This document shows, piece by piece, positions 46,401 through 57,296 of a stretch of DNA of 64,000 bases. Made by a program: the position numbers and the translations under genes. The notes under the pieces are model-generated. The model made no database searches. It saw only the letters and a program-made list of their open reading frames with translations, and was not told the origin of the DNA. Within the stretch, counting starts at the first letter, position 1. The number at the start of each line of letters is the position of its first letter. Source of the stretch: Viola odorata. Lineage: Eukaryota; Streptophyta; Magnoliopsida; Malpighiales; Violaceae. Location of the stretch: NCBI GenBank assembly GCA_963691705.1, contig OY829537.1:71941352-72005351 (forward strand), written 5' to 3'.

Positions 46401-46585
46401 GTCACCGATAGGCTCCTAACATATGACAGAATAACAATTGGGATGAAGCTGCAAATGTAGGCCCCACGGAAGTTCCCGTCGTCGATAAGCGGAAGGACAA
46501 GGCGAAAGAGGTGATGGCAGTAACCATGGGGGATTTTCCTTTGATTTGTTGGATAGCAGGGGGAACTGAGAATGTGGAAGGATCC
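43412..46585 (+). pseudogene. Element 3 gag, interrupted by a solo LTR
   Basis: The frame starts with ATG 43412 and is open to the solo LTR. It resumes in the same phase at 45106 when the LTR and one target copy are set aside. It then has an arginine/serine-rich segment (45300-45590), the gag domain LTLTEAARKWFEGLPAGL with ESLKVYLERFNLE (45680-45910), and a knuckle CCFHKANSHDTESC (46285-46330) followed by IERLIEEGYLGEF. It reaches FPLICWIAGG, where protease should start, just before element 4. Stops in frame: TAG 45590, TGA 45659, TAG 45944, another near 46058, TAG 46409 and TGA 46421. No frameshift was seen, so decay is by nonsense changes only. Confidence 0.87.
43684..45100 (+). mobile_element. 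Solo LTR with 5-bp target duplication CTGAC
   Basis: The 1417-bp segment starts TGATTGACG and ends CGCAATCA, so its termini are perfect 6-bp inverted repeats (TGATTG and CAATCA). CTGAC flanks it at 43679-43683 and 45101-45105. No gag-pol lies within. The right part has ACAAGTTCCTTGTGGACGAG, which resembles the U5 of Athila-type LTRs, giving plus orientation. It most likely arose by recombination between the LTRs of a once complete element inserted in element 3 gag. Confidence 0.92.
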
Positions 46586-48251
46586 TGATCGTCAGTCAAA
46601 TAAAGATTTATAATGCCTGAAAATGTGTGCACAATGGATAATGTGTACAGTGGTAGTCAGGGTCGAACACAAGGATTGTGAGAGACTCATTCAAGGTCTT
46701 GAATGAAATCACAGGGCAAAAGCACGTAAAGTAACAACAAGGGGGTTTTACTTGGCTAAACGAGCTAGCCAAGAGAGATTGGGAGCTAACAAATTCTAAC
46801 TATAAAAGCAGGATTCGGGGTCTCGAATGTCACGTTCGAGGTCTCGAATGGTAAAATAAAGCAAATCAGTAAAGGAGTTTAGAAATAATAAAACAGAAGA
46901 GTAATAAACAACAATAATCAGGTAGAGAAGGATCTTAGCAAAGGCATTCTTGGGTTGCATTCGGGGGCCCGATCGTCATCAGCTCAAGGGTATTCTACTC
47001 AATACATCATAGAAATGACATAGGGACCAGATTCCTCGAATATCCCCTACTTTTCTCTTAAGAGAAACTACCCCCCGTTTCCACATATGAGGTAGTCTTG
47101 ACAGTTTGCCATCCCTCCAGGCACGAATGCGGGAGGGCCATACTCAAACTGCCCATGAAGCTAAAAAAAGACAGATCTAGAGCTAAAAGTCCCTCAGTTT
47201 GTCAGGCTCGTGACCTCGCTCCAATCAACTACCCACCCTATCTATTCGAGACCACTTCAGCGTAGTCAAGACTAAGCAGATGCCTACTTGTTTCATGCAA
47301 TTTTCCTTCCGTATTCATCACACAAATGGCAGTATTCACACAAAATAATAATCAGTTGATCAAGCCTCAAATTATTTCATGCGAAGATGTAATTAAAACG
47401 ACAAGTAATTGAATATGGTATCGAGAATATATTAAGCACATTAAGGCCTCGAATCTGCCCTTGCAACCCTTGAATAACCCTTGCTAAGAATTAAAGATTT
47501 AGCTACTCATGCTTGGAGACAAATAAATAATAATTGAAGAAAGCATAATAAGTGAATAAATAGATTAAGGGAAGAAAAATTGTTACTAAAAACCGTTTGA
47601 AGCCCGGCGGCAAGATTGAAGATGAGCTAACAAGAACTAGAGAGAAGTCTAAGAAAACTAAAACTAAATGATTTTCTACAATATGCTAAGTGATAAGAGA
47701 TATCTCCTAAACTACTCTTGGATGCTCCTTAAATACTAGAGCTCCAAGCACAAAATATCTTCAGCCTAAAACTAGGGACAAAATGCATTAAATGAAAGCC
47801 TACTATAATGGATCCATGCTCCCTAAAGCACAAAGCTGAAAAAGCATAAAGTTGTCTGATTTTCCCAGCTTTGGCAGGTCTGGACTGGGCTCAAGGGCTG
47901 AGATGGTCACGGCGGTAGGTATTTGGTGGTCAGTGCAGACTGCTGTAATAGTGTCAGAGGAGGCACATGGAAGCTCTGGCAAGAGGACACGTGGAAATGT
48001 CATTCTTCGCCCTTCGGGGTCCCGAATGGAGAATCCGATTCGGGACCTTGAACGCTGCTTTGGACTCGGGACCTCGACTCTGGTCTTGAAGCTCAAAACT
48101 GCACAAAATGCTCAAAAACGCACCTTTTTTCATAAACCCCCATTTTAGGCCTAGATCTGCAATAGTAGTGAAAACAAGGGTAAATTAGCAGAATCATGCC
48201 TTAAATGGGTGAGAAAATGGGCAGAAAATCGTGCATAAAAACATGCTATCA
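46586..48251 (-). repeat. 3' LTR of element 4, 1.67 kb
   Basis: On the minus strand it begins TGATAGCATGTTTTTATGC at 48251 and ends CTGACGATCA at 46586, with TGAT and ATCA termini. It contains CCTTGTGTTCGACCCTGAC near the end, the Athila-type U5 phrase. The words TTCGGG and CCCGAA recur in it, as in the rest of the element. Confidence 0.85.
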
Positions 48252-49914
48252 AATAATCCCCACACTGCCCAATGCTCGCCCTCTAGCATTCACAAAATTT
48301 AAAATAGCCCCAAAACAGAACAGACACACCAGACCATAGCTCAGAGAATAAGCATGCTACTTTCAAGATTCGGGACCCCAAATGAAAACAGACTCTGCCT
48401 AGATACGCCTGCATCAAATCAGAAGGATAACGACCCTTAAGAAGAGGCTTTTCCACATCAGCCTATTCACCAGTAGTCCTCACATAGATCGGTGTTTGCA
48501 CTCATGCTCATGAACAAGGCTAGGTGTTTGAACACTCAAGTATGCAAAAACGCAGCACAAAATCAAGTTTGCACGTCAATCCGAGTACATTAGACACATG
48601 CATAGGCAATCCAGCAATCAAAAGACTTCGCATCAAGGGCAAGAAGGGGAAACAAAGAAGATAATTGATAAGAGGGAATGGAAGAAGCGTAATGAGAAGA
48701 AAAAATGGAGAAGAGGGAGAGTAAGAAAGTGAAAGGAGACCAACTCAAACCTGGAACGCTCCCTTGGCAGGAAAGGATCAAAACGGTGAGACAATGTTGC
48801 TGAGGGCGAAAGCTAGACGAGTTTCTTCTTCTTCGGGGGGTCCTTGTTTGGCCATTCAGGACCGAGGCTCGGGACCTTGAATGAAGGCTGCTGTTGATTT
48901 CCTCTTTTCTATAAAATTTGGTTTCTCCTCTCTCTCTTTTATTTCTATTTCTTTTCTTTTCTTTTCTTTCTTTTCTTTTCTTTTTTTCTTTTCGAGAGAG
49001 AGAACGGGAGAAACCTGGATTTGAGGGTTGAGACCTTGATCTTGGATGTTCTGATTTCACTTCCCCACACTTGTGTTTTGCTGTGGTTGGGAAGTGAATT
49101 TTTCATTTTGCTCTGCCCCTGATTTCTGTGTTTGGCTTCGAGGTCTTGAATTTGTGCCAGCATTCGGGGTCTTGAATTGGTGGGATCTCCACACTTTTCT
49201 TTTACTGCTTCATTTGTCTAGTCTAGCCCTCGATAGCGCTCCCAACAACATTGCTCACCTGCCAAGAGAAAGATCAAAGAAAATTCAAGTGGTTAGAATG
49301 GAAGGTCAAGAAGGGATTCGGGGTCAAGAAGGGAGAACAGAAAAAAATGAGAGAGAACAATTCGATGCGAGAACTTAATCTTTTTGCTGCTTTCCTATGT
49401 CTAAATATGTCTATACCCATGGATATCATGCAAACCCAGCCAGTACCCAGTTATGCATGCGCTCAAACAATAAACATAGGCATGAAGGCTCAAATGCTCA
49501 CAAGGTGCTGATTCTTGACTACTGGTGTCTAGGTCTTGAAGCAGATATAAGGCATAACAGGCAAGGAATGAATCATTCGGGACCTTGACTACAGACATCA
49601 TTTTTATTCTATGTGCGCAAGTCAGGTGTGTGTCCATCATTCGGGGGTTTTCAAAAGTCTAGGAAAAATCCGAGAAGAAAAACTAGAAGTATCAGGCATA
49701 AACTTAGGAAAAATAAACTAGGGAATAAATAAAACATGCATAATACGAAAAATAATAGCAGTTCAAACTCCTCCCCACACTTAGGCATCACATTGTCCTC
49801 AATGCGAGAAGGAGACAAAAAGATAGCAGTTTTTAAACTAAAGCACAAATGTAAATTGTTCAACAAGAGATAAACAGCCCACGCAGGGGCAAAGGGGGTT
49901 GAAATTTTTCGGGA
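48252..49914 (-). other. Element 4 polypurine tract and 3' untranslated region
   Basis: CAGTGTGGGGATTATT on the minus strand abuts the 3' LTR and is the probable polypurine tract. A T/C simple repeat lies at 48935-48985. 48465-48560 resembles a segment of element 1 (AGTAGTCCTCAC, TTTGCACTCA-GCTC, AACAAGGCTAGGTGTTT; compare 11190-11250), an unexpected shared block. No gene was seen. Confidence 0.65.
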
Positions 49915-51932
49915 TCAAGGAGGAGCGGGGTTCATTGCAGCAACCTGAGCTTGGATTTCCTTTAAGATGGCGCGATTGGTTTCCAGGATGAGATGCAAGA
50001 GCCTATTGGTGGTTTCGGCAGCCGGGACTTCCTCGGGGTCTCGAGGGTCAGCATGTTGTTCCGAGGCAGTTGAAGTGTTGGCTTTGGTAGAAGGAGGCTC
50101 GGGAGCTTGAGACTTGCCTCGCGGCCTTGATAGATCTGGATACTCGAACTGGCCCTCGATTTTCCCTTTGTTATCTGCATGGAAGCTCAAAACACCATCA
50201 GTAACACAAAAGAATCCCATCGTGTCCAAGGTCTTGAGACCAAGGAGCTTGAAGGAATTCGGGTGCTTGTACAGGTTGAACTCTTGGGGCGTCCATAAGT
50301 AAAGATGTGAGGCTAAGCTTGTGATGAGAGATCTGAGAACAGGAGATCGACCCTGGGGGGCATTTGTGACGTTATGGGCAGAGGTGGCGATCCAATAACC
50401 AAGGTTGACCCCCTTCTTGTGGTACATAGCCCATAGGAAAAATAGCTCGGATTGAGCAAGCTGGCCTGAGGTCCCGAATTTACCCGCGAGGGCAAGGGAC
50501 AAGAAGCGTTGCAAAATTCAGAGTGCAGGATCTTGAATGCCATGGGCCTTGGTGTTGCGAGAGTCAAACTTGGCTTTGGGATTCCCTGTGAGCTCCCGAA
50601 GGGCCTGGTTGTTGTTGAAGTCGGTCGGGACAGTGGTTAAGGCGTTCTAATATTCACCCCCCTGCACATCTTCACGACTGACAAAGCCTAGGTAGACGTT
50701 GAAGTCATCGAGAGACATAGGGTGCCACTTGCTAGCCAGCCTAAAATTGATGCATCCCTTAGCAGAAAGATCGGGCCCTATCCCACCCTTGGGCTTGAAC
50801 AGATCGACCTTATACCAGAAACTCGTAAAGAACTCGAGACTGAGCTCCAAATAGGTAGGCTGATCCATGAAAAATAAGCTCTCCCAACCTATCCCTCTAA
50901 CCAATTCCCGGATTCGGGACCCAACCCCTAGCTTATCATAAAGTTCCATGTCTAACCTAGCACACGGGGCTACCCCCTTGTTGTTCAGCAAAGTGACCTT
51001 ATCTAAAGATGGTTTATCATTGAAGATAAATAACTCATTAAAAGTTTCAAGGTTTGCTGTTACTAGGTAGCTGGGTCTGGATCCCAAAGCAGGCGATGGG
51101 GTCTCGACGACTTCTTCCTCCTCAATCCGTTGAGCCTTCCTGGGGGTCTCTTCAGCTGCTTCCTTTCCCTTGGGCGTAGTCGGGAGCTTTCTTTTCTTGC
51201 TAGCTGGGGTCTTAGAGGTCTGGGCCTTGGGAGCAGGGGCTTTGGGGGCGCTCTGGCCGACATTTTAGAGGCTGATTTGGCCTTCGCCGCGCCCTTGGTC
51301 TTCTGCGGGCTAGGGCTGGGTGGCTTGGGTGGGTCAATCTCACCCACTTCTTCGTGTATGGCCTCTGCTTCCTTGCCCTCTTATACTTGCTCGGGACCTT
51401 GAGCGTTATGCTCGAGGTCTTGAGCGTCTTGCGCATCAGGCTTATCCCTCTGCTCTTCCTCCTCTTCCCCTTCTTCTCCTTCTTCTTCCCATTGCTCATC
51501 GGAATCCTAGGGGAACTGCTCCTCATTCTCCTTCTCGACCCTCCTAGCCTCACGGAGGCTGGAGCTGGTCTCTTCCTCTTCCTCCACCTCAGTATCCGAA
51601 GGAATAACATAACCAATGGGTTTCACGTCGAGGGGGACGGAGTTCACCGGACTACCTGGAGGCGTCGTCGCCGCTGTTTTGTTCTTCTTATTGCCGGTGG
51701 TTGTGGTTAGAGGAATGCGGTGCACCTTGCCAGATCTGGTCATTTTGGGAAGGGAGGTGGTGAAGATGATCTCGTCTAGGTCAATGGTGGCTTCTGAGGA
51801 GGCTGGCCCGAGAGGATCAGTGGTGGTAGGTGACTGGTCGGTGTGGGTGTTCTTTGGTGGAGAGTTTGTGGAGTGAGGGTTAGATGAGTGCGAAGTGGTG
51901 GGTTGGTTTAGGTTTAAGTTTGTGTGTGTCAT
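49915..51932 (-). pseudogene. ATHILA ORF-1-like gene in env position
   Basis: The N-terminal half (51932-51063) is low-complexity: Ser/Thr-rich, then acidic (EEEEETSS and EEEGEEGEEEEQ), then Pro/Lys/Ala-rich, with stops TAG at about 51507 and TAA at about 51390. After a frameshift near 51080, a globular domain follows (51087-49915): LVRGIGWESLFFMDQPTYLE, FFTSFWYKVDLF, INFRLASKWHPMSLDDFNVY, then LAQSELFFLWAMYHKKGVNL. The pattern GW-x-TY-x-E-L-x-x-EF then FRL and MSLDDF fits the ATHILA ORF-1 family of plant retrotransposons. In-frame TAG at 50649-50647 and TGA near 50520 break it. Its role is unknown. Confidence 0.75.
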
Positions 51933-52636
51933 GAGGAGGAAGAGGGGCTTTGAATTAATTTGTGTAGGAAGGAAAGAAGGGGATTTGTTTGTTGATTTGA
52001 TAGAAAGAGAGATAAGGGTGTTTTGGTTGGATAACGGACGTGTAACGGGCGGTTAGGTGGCGTGGGTTAGTGGGTTAGAGGATACCGAAAGGTGGGGATA
52101 GAGAAGGAAGCTGATCGCCTTGGACTTCGTCCGCCACGTGGCGCGCTAGGAGAGGACGCGCAGTGCCAAGGGCAGCGTGCGCCTGCACCTGCACGGGAAA
52201 CGTGAAAAGGTAATCAGCTTTATGGATTTTGAAAATTGGAGAGGGGAATAAAACAAAAGGGATTAAATGGGTCTCAATAAAGTAGGGAACAAAGGCATTT
52301 AATGAAAAGGAGGGGAGACCAAGGAATTAAATGAAAGGGAAAGAAGACAAACTTAAATTAAAATTTACCTAGGTAACATAAAAAGTGTGCCTAAAGAATT
52401 TGAAAAGGTAAGGTTGACTCAAATAAAATAAAAGAAAGAAAGGGACAAAGGGTTTAAAAGAGGAATAAGAAGGGACAAACTTAACTAAGAGCACCTAGGG
52501 AAAATAAAATAAGAAAAAAAAAGGTATGCTAGACTTAGATTTGAAAGACATGAAAATTAAAGAGATAAGGTTAGGAATTCGGAGGCTGTCCCCACACTTG
52601 GCCTTGATTATTGTCTAGACCCAGACGTTGTTCTCT
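51933..52636 (-). other. Spacer between pol and the ORF-1-like gene, element 4
   Basis: No gene here. It is purine-rich with repeated AAATTAAATGAAA(G) phrases and GGGGACAAACTTAA segments (52310-52500). It could contain a splice acceptor or promoter for the downstream gene, but none can be pointed to. Confidence 0.5.
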
Positions 52637-55600
52637 TCATTCGGGGGCACGGATTTCTGGGTCCTCGACCCGTACTTCTTCGGCAGTCGAAGGCTTGAAT
52701 CCTTCAAAGAAGGGTTTCAGCCTGTGCCCGTTTACTTTGAATGGCTCCCCCTTATCCAGATTCTGGATTTCTATAGCCCCATGATTAAACACCGCAGCGA
52801 CTCTGTATGGTCTTGTCCATTTGGATTTGAGCTTCCCCGAGAAAATTTGTAATCTTGAGTTGTATAGCAAGACCTTTTGCCCAACCGTGAAGGTTTTGAT
52901 TATGAGGTGCTTGTCATGCTGGGCCTTGGTCTTGCTCTTGTAAATCATTGAATTTTCATAGGCATCCCCTCGAAGCTCTTTGAGCTCTTGAATTTGCAAA
53001 CAACGGTCCTTGCTAGCCAAGTTCAGATCCAAGTTGACCTTTCTGATTGCCCAGAAAGCCTTGTGTTCTATCTCGACCGGGAGGTGACATGGCTTGCCAT
53101 TGACCAGCCGATACGGTGTCATACCGATCGGGGTCTTGAATGCAGTGCGGTAGGCCCAAAGTGCATCTCCTAGTTTGAGACTCCAGTCTTTCCTTGACTG
53201 ATTGACTGTCTTCTCGAGAATAGCCTTAATCTCCAGATTTGAGACCTCAGCTTGCCCATTGGTTTGGGGGTGGTAGGTCGTGGATACTCGATGGGTCACT
53301 CCATACTTGTTAAGTAATGAAGATACCGTTCGATTACAGAAATGAGTCCCCCAATCGCTGATGAGAGCACGCGGGGTCCCGAATCGGTTGAAGATGTGGG
53401 TTTTGAGAAAATCAGCAACTACCCTCGAATCGTCTGTCTTGGTGGCTTTGGCTTCAATCCATTTGGAGACATAGTCCACTGCAAGCAGGATGTATGTGTT
53501 CCCGAATGAATTTGGGAACGGTCCCATGAAGTCAATGCCCCAAATGTCAAAAATTTCACACGCAAGGATGCTGGTCAAGGGCATCTGGTTTCTCGCCCCG
53601 ATGTTTCCCATAGCTTGGCACCGAGGGCATGTAGCGCAAAACAAATAACTGTCCTTGAAGATTGACGGCCAATAAAGACCGGCTTCTAAGACCTTGAGCG
53701 CTGTCTTCTTCGCAGCAAAATGCCCTCCTTCTGTTGTCGAATGGCAGAACTTGAGGATTGACGGGACCTCATCCATTGTGACACAGCGCCTGATAATCTG
53801 ATCTGAACAATGCTTCCATAAATAGGGGCTGTCCCAAACATAGGTCCTGGCTTGCCTTCGGATCTGGTTGTGTTCTGCGCTCGAGGCCTCGACTGGAAGC
53901 ACGCCAGTGGCACAAAAATTCGCTATGTCCGTGAACCATGGGAACTTGGCGGTGTCAACTAAGCACAAATGCTCATCTAGGAAAGTCTCCCGAATGGCTA
54001 CTTGGGAGTCGTCCTCTTGGTTCGGGAGCCTACTCAAGTGGTCAGCTACACAATTCTCGGTCCCTTTCTTGTCCTTGATAGCAAGGTTGAACTCTTGGAG
54101 TAGTAGGATCCAGCGGATAAGCCTAGGCTTCGCGTCAGTCTTTTTGAGCAAGCACCGCAGGGCGGAATGGTCAAAATACACAATCACTTCTGTACCCAAG
54201 AGGTACTGCCGAAACTTGTCAAGGGCATAGACAATCGCCAAAAGTTTTTTTTTCGTCGTCGTATAGTTTTGTTGCGCGGGGTCTAGCAACTTGGATGCAT
54301 AGTAGATGACGTACGTCTCCTTGTCTTTCTTCTGGCCCAGAACAGCTCCCAAAGCCTGATTGCTAGCATCACACATGATCTCGAAGGGGAGAGTCCAGTC
54401 GGGGGCCCGAATGATAGGAGCAGAAATGAGCTTGGCTTTCAAGGTCTCGAATGCCGTCTTACATTTTTCATCAAATACGAAGTCCACATCCTTGTGTAAC
54501 AGCTGGCACATTGGTTGGGCTATCTTGGAGAAGTCCTTGATGAACCTCCTATAAAATCCTGCATGACCAAGAAAAGAACGCACATCTCGAATATTCAAAG
54601 GGTAAGGCAAGGTCTCGATAGCTTGGATTTTAGCCTTGTCCACTTCGATACCCTTTCGGGACACGATGTGGCCCAAGATAAGCCCTTGGTCAACCATGAA
54701 ATGACATTTTTTGAAATTAAGAACAAGGTTAGTTTCTACACATCTTTGCAAAATTTTCTTTAAGTTCGAGAGGCATTTGGGAAAAGAATTGCCATAGACC
54801 GTGAAGTCGTCCATGAATACCTCGATGCATTCTTCAACAAATTCTGAAAAGATGCTGACCATGTACCTCTGGAATGTAGCCGGGGCATTGCATAACCCAA
54901 AGGGCATGCGTCTGTAAGCAAAGGTCCCGAATGGGCACGTGAAAGTGGTCTTCTCTTGATCTTCAAGGGCTACTGGAATCTGGTGGAATCCCGAATACCC
55001 AGCCAAGCAACAATAATGCATCTTGCCCACAAGGCGCTCTAGCATTTGATCTATGAAGGGCAGTGGGAAGTGATCTTTTCGGGTGGCCTCGTTCAAGCGT
55101 CGGTAGTCGATGCATACACGCCAGCCATTCTGGATTCGGGAGGGAATTGGCAGACCCTCGGGACCTGGAATGATGGTGATGCTTGTCTTCTTCAGGACCA
55201 CTTGAACATGGCTGACCCATGGGGAATCAGAGATGGGGTAGATAACTCCGGCATCGAGCAGCTTCAGGACCTCTTTCTTAACTACCTTCATCATAGGGGG
55301 GTTAAACCGCCTTTGAGGCTGTCTGATCGTCTTGGTGTCTTCTTCGAGATGTATGCGGTGAGTGCACAAGGACGGTGACAGACCCTTGATGTCGGCAATC
55401 GTCCAGCCGATGACCTTCTTAAAACTCTTGAGGAGGTTCACTAACTCAAGCTCTTGATCCCCTTCTAGTTTGTTGGAAATTATGACCGGAAGGGATTCCT
55501 TCTCCCCGAGGTAAGCATACTTCAAGTGTGAGGGCAGTGTCTTGAGTTCAAGGTCTGGGGCTTGTACTAGAGAAGAGGGGAGTCGTTCATGACCTACGCA

Positions 55601-55936
55601 TTCGGGGGACTCACTCGGGGGCTTGATGGTAAGATTACCATTCTCTTCGAGAGCTGCTACAACTGAGCTTACTTCAGTGGGGACTTCAATGGATGACTTC
55701 AGTTCCTTCAAGGATTCGGGAGTAAAGCTTCGGTCGAGAATTAGCTTCAAGGGCTCGATGGAATTCAGCTCAGCGATGTTTTCCACAAGTGGGTCTATCA
55801 CGTCAATAAAATTGACACTCGTGAATTCTGAGGGGTACTTCATGGAGTCCAGCATATTAAAATGGATGATTTCTCCATCGAATTCGAGGGAGATAGAGGC
55901 CTCGTAGCAGTCAATCTTTGCGAGGGCAGTGGCCAA
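52637..55936 (-). CDS. Element 4 pol: RT, RNase H, integrase (open, catalytic residues altered)
   Basis: A 1099-codon frame. Approximate residues: RT 215-440 with [20 protein letters not shown] (274-293), motif [11 protein letters not shown] (311-320), [14 protein letters not shown] and motif [11 protein letters not shown]; RNase H 515-640 with [14 protein letters not shown] and CVADHLSRL; integrase 730-1000 with [13 protein letters not shown] (first Asp), ISDWGTHF (second Asp) and GQAEVSNLE (Glu). Motif A has Ala where the metal-binding Asp is expected (LDGYSG), and RNase H has TTKKKLLA where the family has an acidic residue (T-E-K-E-L-L-A). So the frame is open but RT and RNase H are probably dead. 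The true start is upstream in gag-protease, across a frameshift at about 55940. Confidence 0.92.
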   Translation of the reverse strand: MATALAKIDCYEASISLEFDGEIIHFNMLDSMKYPSEFTSVNFIDVIDPLVENIAELNSIEPLKLILDRSFTPESLKELKSSIEVPTEVSSVVAALEENGNLTIKPPSESPECVGHERLPSSLVQAPDLELKTLPSHLKYAYLGEKESLPVIISNKLEGDQELELVNLLKSFKKVIGWTIADIKGLSPSLCTHRIHLEEDTKTIRQPQRRFNPPMMKVVKKEVLKLLDAGVIYPISDSPWVSHVQVVLKKTSITIIPGPEGLPIPSRIQNGWRVCIDYRRLNEATRKDHFPLPFIDQMLERLVGKMHYCCLAGYSGFHQIPVALEDQEKTTFTCPFGTFAYRRMPFGLCNAPATFQRYMVSIFSEFVEECIEVFMDDFTVYGNSFPKCLSNLKKILQRCVETNLVLNFKKCHFMVDQGLILGHIVSRKGIEVDKAKIQAIETLPYPLNIRDVRSFLGHAGFYRRFIKDFSKIAQPMCQLLHKDVDFVFDEKCKTAFETLKAKLISAPIIRAPDWTLPFEIMCDASNQALGAVLGQKKDKETYVIYYASKLLDPAQQNYTTTKKKLLAIVYALDKFRQYLLGTEVIVYFDHSALRCLLKKTDAKPRLIRWILLLQEFNLAIKDKKGTENCVADHLSRLPNQEDDSQVAIRETFLDEHLCLVDTAKFPWFTDIANFCATGVLPVEASSAEHNQIRRQARTYVWDSPYLWKHCSDQIIRRCVTMDEVPSILKFCHSTTEGGHFAAKKTALKVLEAGLYWPSIFKDSYLFCATCPRCQAMGNIGARNQMPLTSILACEIFDIWGIDFMGPFPNSFGNTYILLAVDYVSKWIEAKATKTDDSRVVADFLKTHIFNRFGTPRALISDWGTHFCNRTVSSLLNKYGVTHRVSTTYHPQTNGQAEVSNLEIKAILEKTVNQSRKDWSLKLGDALWAYRTAFKTPIGMTPYRLVNGKPCHLPVEIEHKAFWAIRKVNLDLNLASKDRCLQIQELKELRGDAYENSMIYKSKTKAQHDKHLIIKTFTVGQKVLLYNSRLQIFSGKLKSKWTRPYRVAAVFNHGAIEIQNLDKGEPFKVNGHRLKPFFEGFKPSTAEEVRVEDPEIRAPE

Positions 55937-57296
55937 GAAGGGCGTCCCAAGAGAAAATCCGAAGACTTGGTGTTTGTTGGATTTTCCATAGAGAGGACAT
56001 AGAAATCCGCTGGGAATAGGAACTCACCTACTTGGACAAGAACATCTGTGATTATGCCTTTGGGATATACCACCGAACGGTCGGCAAGTTGGATAACAAG
56101 TGTGGTTTCCTTCAAGGGCCCGAGTCCAAGACTGTTGTAAATGGTCAAGGGCATAACATTAATTCCAGCTCCCAAATCACACATTGCCTTCCCAATATCG
56201 ATGATGCCAATTCTGCAAGGGACCATGAACATACCTTGATCCTTGCACTTGGGTGGAATTTTGTGCTGGATATGGGCGGACAAATTTGCTCCCACACTAA
56301 TTCTATTCACCTCCGTGAATTTGTTCTTGTTGGTGCAAAGTTGTTTCAAGAACTTCGCATATCGAGGCATATTTTTGATGGCCTTGAGGAGAGGAATGTT
56401 GATGATGACCTTGCTGAACATATCGAAGATGTCCCGATCGGTTTCTTCTTTCTTCTTTTTGATCAGCCGTTGAGGGAACGGGGGTTCGAGTACTTTGTTT
56501 ATGAATTCTTGGGAGAATTCTTCCTCTTTAACGGGCTGTTTCTTCTTACAGTGAGACTTCTTACTGGAGAAGAAATGATCAAGAGCTGCATTGCCGAATC
56601 GAGACTTCTTGGGCTGCTTAGTGGGCTGTTCACCTTCGGGATCTGGAATAGCAGTGTCAGCTTCGGGGCCTTGAATGCCTCCCCCAGACTCGGGGTCTGG
56701 GTGGACACGAGAAGGGATCTCGAGACCACTTCGGAGGTTCATGGCACATGCCTCATGCTTCGGGTTGGGTTCAGTTTGGCCTGGAAACCTTCCTCCATTT
56801 TTTATCTCCTTCATCTCAGCCATAAGGGTCCGTATTAATTTATCCATCTCGACAATCTTTTTCTTATCGGGGGAGGGTTCCTCATTCGGGGGAGGCACTA
56901 TGAAGTTCTGGTCTTGAGGAGGCTGCCTCTGATACTGATAATTCTGAAAATTGGGCCTGGGCTTGTAGTTCTGCATGTTGAAAGGAGGAGGGTGATTTCC
57001 GTATGGGTTTTGGCCATACTGATGGCTGGGTCCAGCTTGCTGGTTGTTGTTCCACCCATAGTTAGGTTGTTTCCAGCCTTGATTCTGATTCTGACCATAC
57101 GGGGCGTTGAATCCCCCTGCAGCATTGACGGGCATTTCTTCAGGAATAAATGGGCAAGCATCAGTGGGATGGTCTGAAAGTTGGCAGATTTGGCAGGCCT
57201 TGAGCTGGACTGGATGTCCCGAGGCCATGTTCTGCAGCATACCTGTGATGGCTGCTAATTGATTCTCCATGGCGGTTGAACGGGCGTCTTGAACGC
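55840..57296 (-). pseudogene. Element 4 gag C-terminus and protease (5' truncated)
   Basis: The frame is open from the element 5 junction; MENQLAAITGMLQN at 57270 is an internal Met, since coding similarity continues upstream to 57297. Features: knuckle CQICQLSDHPTDAC (C-x2-C-x4-H-x4-C), a Gln/Asn/Pro/Tyr-rich segment, ACAMNLRSG, KKSRFGNAALDHFF, and the protease with DLGAGINVMPLTIYNS (catalytic Asp present) and [10 protein letters not shown]. It then leaves frame near 55940; pol continues in another frame. The capsid domain is lost. In Athila elements gag and pol normally form one polyprotein. Confidence 0.88.

Larger units (their letters stand above)
42719..46585 (+). mobile_element. Element 3: Tat-type retrotransposon, 5' LTR and gag only
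   Basis: Plus-strand element with a 0.6-kb 5' LTR, primer-binding region and gag. A solo LTR (43684-45100) sits within gag, and element 4 cuts it at 46586. Its protease, pol and 3' LTR are not in the window. The LTR shares the block GTCTACGCCGGAG and CTCCGGCGC-TTGCAGGT with the LTRs at 1-213 and 57297 onward. Confidence 0.82.
46586..57296 (-). mobile_element. Element 4: Athila-like Ty3/gypsy retrotransposon, 5' end missing
   Basis: Minus strand, right to left: gag C-terminus with knuckle, protease, pol (1099 codons open), spacer, ATHILA ORF-1-like gene in the env position, untranslated region, polypurine tract and 3' LTR. The left terminus TGATCGTCAG at 46586 follows GATCC (46581-46585). The right side is cut by element 5 at 57297, so the capsid part of gag and the 5' LTR are absent. 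The gag-pol frame has one shift, and two catalytic residues in pol are changed. Confidence 0.9.

Noticed and set aside
49915..51932. Envelope glycoprotein gene
   Set aside because: It lies in the env position, but I see no signal peptide, cysteine pattern or membrane segment. The motifs fit ATHILA ORF-1 better.
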